Source: Limanda limanda (taxonomy: Eukaryota > Chordata > Actinopteri > Pleuronectiformes > Pleuronectidae). From it: a DNA stretch of 64,000 nucleotides. Positions 63,801 through 64,000 of the stretch are shown in pieces. The stretch spans positions 20,446,118 to 20,510,117 of the forward strand of contig NC_083639.1 in NCBI RefSeq assembly GCF_963576545.1, given 5' to 3'. How positions within the stretch are numbered: the stretch's first letter is position 1; every line of letters starts with the position of its first letter. Under the pieces are notes generated by a model. It did not search any database. It was not told where the DNA came from and saw only the letters and a list, made by a program, of their open reading frames with translations. A program made the translations under genes and the position numbers.

Positions 63801-64000
63801 TCTACCTCCTGAGTCACATCTGCCCATTAAATATATGATACAAAATATCAGCTATCATCAGCTCTGAGACACCGAAGCCCCTTTAAAACTTGTCCTACTG
63901 TGCTCTGCTTGTCCACAGAGGGCTTACAAGCAGTATATTCTGGAGTGCTCTGTTCACTACAAAGTGGAAAGGATGCCTTATTCTATTCTTCCAAAATCCA
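18077..64000 (+). CDS. itga5: itga5: integrin alpha-5, 28 exons visible (3' partial)
   Basis: The alpha subunit of the fibronectin receptor alpha5-beta1, a type I membrane protein. Coding exons: 18077-18282, 25463-25587, 27688-27788, 28807-28930, 30260-30321, 30487-30532, 30722-30847, 31302-31346, 31617-31660, 31866-31922, 34439-34491, 41622-41830, 42371-42562, 42654-42699, 42783-42890, 44628-44683, 45082-45239, 47776-47913, 51762-51829, 57285-57435, 57713-57805, 58150-58229, 58358-58438, 58525-58630, 59060-59218, 59332-59439, 62855-62968 and 63919-64000. All junctions are AG/GT and the frame runs 979 codons without a stop. Identity as alpha-5 rather than alpha-V or alpha-8 rests on [18 protein letters not shown] and [13 protein letters not shown], on the absence of an I domain, and on the position next to bin2. 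Human ITGA5 is about 1,049 residues in 30 exons, so about 70 residues (end of calf-2, transmembrane helix, tail) lie beyond the window. Intron 11 is enlarged by an endogenous retroelement. Confidence 0.93.
18649..18793 (+). repeat. (CA)n and (CT)n tracts near itga5 exon 1
   Basis: An alternating CA run (18649-18684) is followed after 43 bases by an unbroken CT run of 66 bases (18728-18793), about 370-510 bp downstream of exon 1. The first can form Z-DNA and the second H-DNA in supercoiled DNA. Confidence 0.95.
22250..22315 (+). repeat. possible hAT-type terminal fragment
   Basis: CAGTGGCTTCCAACTCTTGG followed by CTTGTGCCCCCTTAAA resembles a common hAT terminal inverted repeat of vertebrates. 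I found no matching right end or duplication, so this is a fragment at best. Confidence 0.35.
24611..25090 (+). mobile_element. L1/Tx1-type LINE fragment (ORF2 C-terminal region)
   Basis: The frame from 24611 contains [18 protein letters not shown], typical of the region after the reverse transcriptase in L1-like ORF2, where a Cys-rich segment follows. Reading continues in broken form ([11 protein letters not shown] near 24846-24880). It is truncated at both ends and interrupted by stops, so it is a dead copy inside intron 1 in the same sense as the gene. Confidence 0.65.
25588..27687 (+). other. itga5 intron 2 with long (AC)n tract
   Basis: A 2.1-kb intron. Its main feature is the (AC)n tract at 27168-27301, about 390 bp before exon 3. 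The Cys/Val and His/Thr open frames crossing it are repeat translations. Nothing else is recognisable. Confidence 0.75.
27168..27301 (+). repeat. (AC)n microsatellite, about 134 bp
   Basis: Nearly pure AC repeat with a few interruptions (AT near 27196, AA near 27208). It is the longest simple repeat in the window and likely to vary in length between individuals. Confidence 0.97.
27789..30259 (+). other. itga5 introns 3 and 4
   Basis: Intron 3 (27789-28806) and intron 4 (28931-30259) flank exon 4. Both are AT-rich with no recognisable repeat or extra exon. Confidence 0.65.
31923..34438 (+). other. itga5 intron 10
   Basis: A 2.5-kb intron between exons 10 and 11, AT-rich, with short A-rich stretches near 33170-33300. 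No transposon with clear ends and no coding exon is seen. Confidence 0.65.
34898..34990 (+). repeat. dispersed fish repeat fragment
   Basis: ATTTGTGGAGTGCCAAATCA and ACATTATCTCAAGGCTCTTT match a repeat that I recall as common in teleost introns. It sits about 260 bp upstream of the LTR element. The family name is unknown to me. Confidence 0.45.
35256..35722 (+). repeat. 5' LTR
   Basis: 467 bp, TG...CA. A CCAAT-like ATTGG lies at 35539, a TATA box (TATATAAG) at 35570-35577 and an ATTAAA polyadenylation signal at 35661-35666, giving a U3-R-U5 order with transcription expected to start near 35600. By eye it is identical to the 3' LTR along its whole length. Confidence 0.95.
35726..35743 (+). 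promoter_or_regulatory. primer binding site, tRNA-Leu
   Basis: TGGTGTCAGAAGTGGGAT, three bases after the LTR, is complementary to the 3' end of vertebrate tRNA-Leu (CAA type, ending CCCACTTCTGACA plus CCA). This is where minus-strand synthesis would start. Confidence 0.8.
35744..36690 (+). other. retroelement leader
   Basis: About 950 bp without a usable frame. A possible splice donor, CCGGTGAGAA, lies at about 35880-35889, and a run of 25 A at 36203-36227 interrupts an AT-rich region. No matrix coding is recognisable. Confidence 0.45.
36691..37345 (+). pseudogene. gag remnant with damaged zinc knuckle
   Basis: An open stretch to 36999 encodes a Pro/Gln-rich segment of the kind found between gag domains; stops follow. 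At 37220-37261 a nucleocapsid zinc knuckle is readable as Cys-x2-Cys-x4-His-x4, but the fourth ligand codon is Lys instead of Cys. Capsid sequence is missing. The product cannot build a particle. Confidence 0.6.
37346..38220 (+). other. retroelement interior, unassigned
   Basis: Between the gag remnant and the RT remnant. A protease would be expected here, but I could not find its DTG/DSG motif. Small open frames (37509-37748 and 37806-38018) are not recognisable. Confidence 0.4.
38221..38963 (+). pseudogene. reverse transcriptase remnant
   Basis: Pieces of the fingers and palm of a retroviral RT can be read in order, in changing frames and broken by several stop codons. The catalytic YVDD box appears as YVDN (38679-38690), so one metal-binding Asp is lost, and a frame change follows directly. 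A TAA at 38961-38963 separates it from the next open frame. Confidence 0.75.
38964..40154 (+). pseudogene. pol fragment: RT connection and RNase H, frame open
   Basis: A 396-codon open frame (first ATG at 38967). The first 215 residues are the RT thumb/connection region, including a [14 protein letters not shown] motif and LNPATLLP. RNase H follows from about residue 225 with all four acidic residues in place: Asp230 (39651), Glu270 (39771), Asp291 (39834) and Asp361 (40044). It lacks the polymerase core and has no Gag-Pol context, so it is counted as part of a broken pol. Similarity ends near 40085, where the integrase should begin. Confidence 0.85.
40193..40659 (-). other. antisense open stretch inside the retroelement, function unknown
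   Basis: Read on the minus strand, 40659 to 40387 is open for 90 codons and, past a single TAA, the same frame stays open to about 40193. The residue mix looks protein-like (Trp, Cys and NxT/NxS sequons present), whereas the plus strand here has scattered stops. It may be an inverted piece of a retroviral or captured gene. I recognise no family and do not claim a product. Confidence 0.35.
40735..40748 (+). promoter_or_regulatory. polypurine tract
   Basis: AAAAAGGAGGGAAA lies directly before the TG of the 3' LTR. It is the RNase H-resistant primer for plus-strand synthesis, and its position fixes the LTR boundary. Confidence 0.9.
40749..41215 (+). repeat. 3' LTR
   Basis: 467 bp, same length as the 5' LTR with no difference found by eye. 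The TATA box is at 41063-41070 and ATTAAA at 41154-41159. The latter could end itga5 transcripts inside intron 11, because the element is in gene sense. Exon 12 begins 406 bp after the LTR. Confidence 0.95.
42891..44627 (+). other. itga5 intron 15
   Basis: A 1.7-kb intron with a (CT)n tract at 44205-44247 about 380 bp before exon 16. No other recognisable feature. Confidence 0.7.
44205..44247 (+). repeat. (CT)n microsatellite
   Basis: Pure CT run of about 43 bases in intron 15. Confidence 0.95.
44690..44750 (+). repeat. (CA)n tract abutting the exon 16 splice donor
   Basis: Exon 16 ends at 44683, the donor GTGAGG fills 44684-44689, and about 30 CA units start at 44690. CA runs next to donors are known binding sites for hnRNP L and can raise or lower exon use. 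Exon 16 is 56 bp, so skipping it would shift the frame. Confidence 0.95.
45240..47775 (+). other. itga5 intron 17
   Basis: A 2.5-kb AT-rich intron. The end of the dispersed repeat (TATATACAGTCTATGG) is present at 45267-45285 in reverse orientation. Nothing else recognised. Confidence 0.65.
47914..51761 (+). other. itga5 intron 18
   Basis: A 3.8-kb intron. It has a (TAG)n repeat at 49779-49812 and a long CT-rich tract over the last 110 bases before exon 19, which also offers a second possible AG at 51688-51689. No exon-like sequence seen. Confidence 0.65.
49779..49812 (+). repeat. (TAG)n microsatellite
   Basis: About eleven TAG units followed by AT-rich sequence. Confidence 0.95.
52842..52929 (+). 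repeat. (CA)n microsatellite
   Basis: About 88 bp of CA repeat with one CG interruption near 52858. Confidence 0.95.
53265..53459 (-). repeat. dispersed repeat with CCTAA-rich core, reverse copy
   Basis: Contains CACCCTAACCTAACCTAAAC, then AAGTCTTAACCCTCAAACAG and GAAATGTCCTCAC, ending in a CA run. In reverse complement it follows the same order as 62487-62760: GTGAGGACATTT, TGTTTG, then GACTTGGT and a TTAGG-rich core. Confidence 0.6.
55037..55466. mobile_element. hAT-type MITE with perfect 8-bp target duplication
   Basis: The element is 55045-55458 (414 bp). It starts CAGGGGTCTTCAAC and ends GTTGAAGACCTCTA, inverted repeats sharing GGTCTTCAAC. GTCTAGAG occurs on both sides (55037-55044 and 55459-55466), the 8-bp duplication typical of hAT transposition. 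No transposase is encoded. Its interior is AT-rich with short GGACCCC-type motifs near both ends. Confidence 0.88.
59332..59439 (+). other. itga5: itga5 exon 26: furin cleavage region
   Basis: The exon encodes residues 879-914 including [10 protein letters not shown]. Cleavage after RRR (899-901) would split the precursor into disulfide-linked heavy and light chains, at the place where human alpha-5 is cut (HHQQKR). The site is well preserved, so the protein is expected to be processed in the Golgi. Confidence 0.85.
59870..59982 (-). repeat. dispersed fish repeat, reverse copy
   Basis: Contains CATCCAGCCACCAGGGGGCG and CTTTTGGGGAGCAGTCACG, the diverged reverse complement of 11812-11935. Confidence 0.6.
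60796..60832 (+). repeat. (GT)n microsatellite
   Basis: Pure GT run of about 37 bases in intron 26. Confidence 0.95.
62250..62310 (+). repeat. short dispersed repeat, copy 1
   Basis: TTTCTGCTGCTGACTTTCTGG, then GAAGCC and ATTCTGAAAACC, resembles 63570-63632 (TCCTGCTGACGTCCTGGAATGAAGCC and ATTCTGAAAACC). The copies are about 1.3 kb apart on either side of exon 27. Confidence 0.5.
62487..62760 (+). repeat. dispersed repeat with TTAGGG-rich core
   Basis: Begins GTCAGGACCAGTTG, contains AAAGTGAGGACATTTTGG, then a GTTAGGGTTAGGG-rich core (62610-62700), and ends TGTCCTCACTAAGACAGC with GTGTGTG. This is a known style of teleost interspersed minisatellite rather than a true telomere. A reverse copy lies at 53265-53459. 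Confidence 0.6.
63398..63445 (-). mobile_element. SINE core fragment, reverse
   Basis: In reverse complement it reads GTGTCTTTGGGCAAAGTTCT then CCCAAATTGCCCCTGATG, matching the core of the SINE at 4591-4737. Confidence 0.6.
63655..63836 (-). mobile_element. tRNA-derived SINE, reverse
   Basis: On the minus strand, starting near 63836, there is an A-box-like TGACTCAGGAGGTAGAG and a B box GGTTCAATCTC, followed by the SINE core (GGACAAGATACAAGAACCCC). It is more complete at its 5' end than the copy at 4591-4737 but diverged. Confidence 0.65.
63919..64000 (+). other. itga5: itga5 exon 28 (cut by window end)
   Basis: Frame continues from exon 27 with [13 protein letters not shown] and MPYSILPK, matching the calf-2 strand just before the membrane-proximal region of alpha-5. 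The exon runs off the window. The transmembrane helix and GFFKR-type tail are not visible. Confidence 0.9.

Larger units (their letters stand above)
62969..63918 (+). other. itga5 intron 27 with SINE pieces
   Basis: A 950-bp intron, about a third of which is repeat: the second short repeat copy (63570-63632), a SINE core piece (63398-63445) and a longer SINE in reverse (63655-63836). Confidence 0.7.

Noticed and set aside
18077..64000. The integrin being itgav or itga8
   Set aside because: Both are close paralogues, but the thigh and calf segments ([19 protein letters not shown]) and the neighbouring bin2 fit alpha-5 best. A tree would settle it.

Overview
The window is nuclear DNA of a bony fish, probably a spiny-rayed teleost. 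The evidence is two split vertebrate genes with GT-AG introns, plus fish-type dispersed repeats: a tRNA-derived SINE with an L2 tail, L2 and L1 LINE pieces, hAT and TTAA-type MITEs, and many CA/CT microsatellites. There are no operons, CRISPR arrays or bacterial features.

Layout. 946-5988 (+) holds the last eight coding exons of bin2 (bridging integrator 2, BAR domain family); its 5' exons lie before the window. The 3'UTR has polyadenylation signals at 6352 and 6364. 6376-18076 is an intergenic stretch of about 11.7 kb, mostly unassigned AT-rich DNA, with an L2 LINE fragment (9580-10267), another decayed element (10430-10860), a dispersed fish repeat (11812-11935) and a fold-back MITE (17141-17707). 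18077-64000 (+) is itga5 (integrin alpha-5). Twenty-eight coding exons can be placed, in continuous frame for 979 codons, from the signal peptide through the seven-bladed propeller, thigh and calf domains and the furin site. The transmembrane segment and cytoplasmic tail lie past the window end.

The most striking object is a 5,960-bp LTR retroelement (35256-41215) in intron 11 of itga5, in the same orientation as the gene. Its two 467-bp LTRs look identical base for base. It has a 4-bp target duplication (ACCC), a primer site matching tRNA-Leu, and a polypurine tract next to the 3' LTR. Its interior is badly broken: gag is a remnant, the RT is full of stops and shifts, and no integrase was found. 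Only a connection plus RNase H frame remains open. Identical LTRs around a ruined interior suggest a non-autonomous family moved recently by proteins supplied in trans. A second unexplained feature is a mostly open antisense stretch (about 40193-40659) just before the polypurine tract.

How the genes relate: bin2 shapes membranes through its BAR domain, and itga5 pairs with integrin beta-1 to bind fibronectin. They are neighbours in tandem and nothing in the sequence shows shared regulation. Other points of note are a degenerate SH3 domain at the bin2 C terminus, which human BIN2 appears to lack, a (CA)n tract abutting an itga5 splice donor, and two upstream ATGs overlapping the itga5 start.
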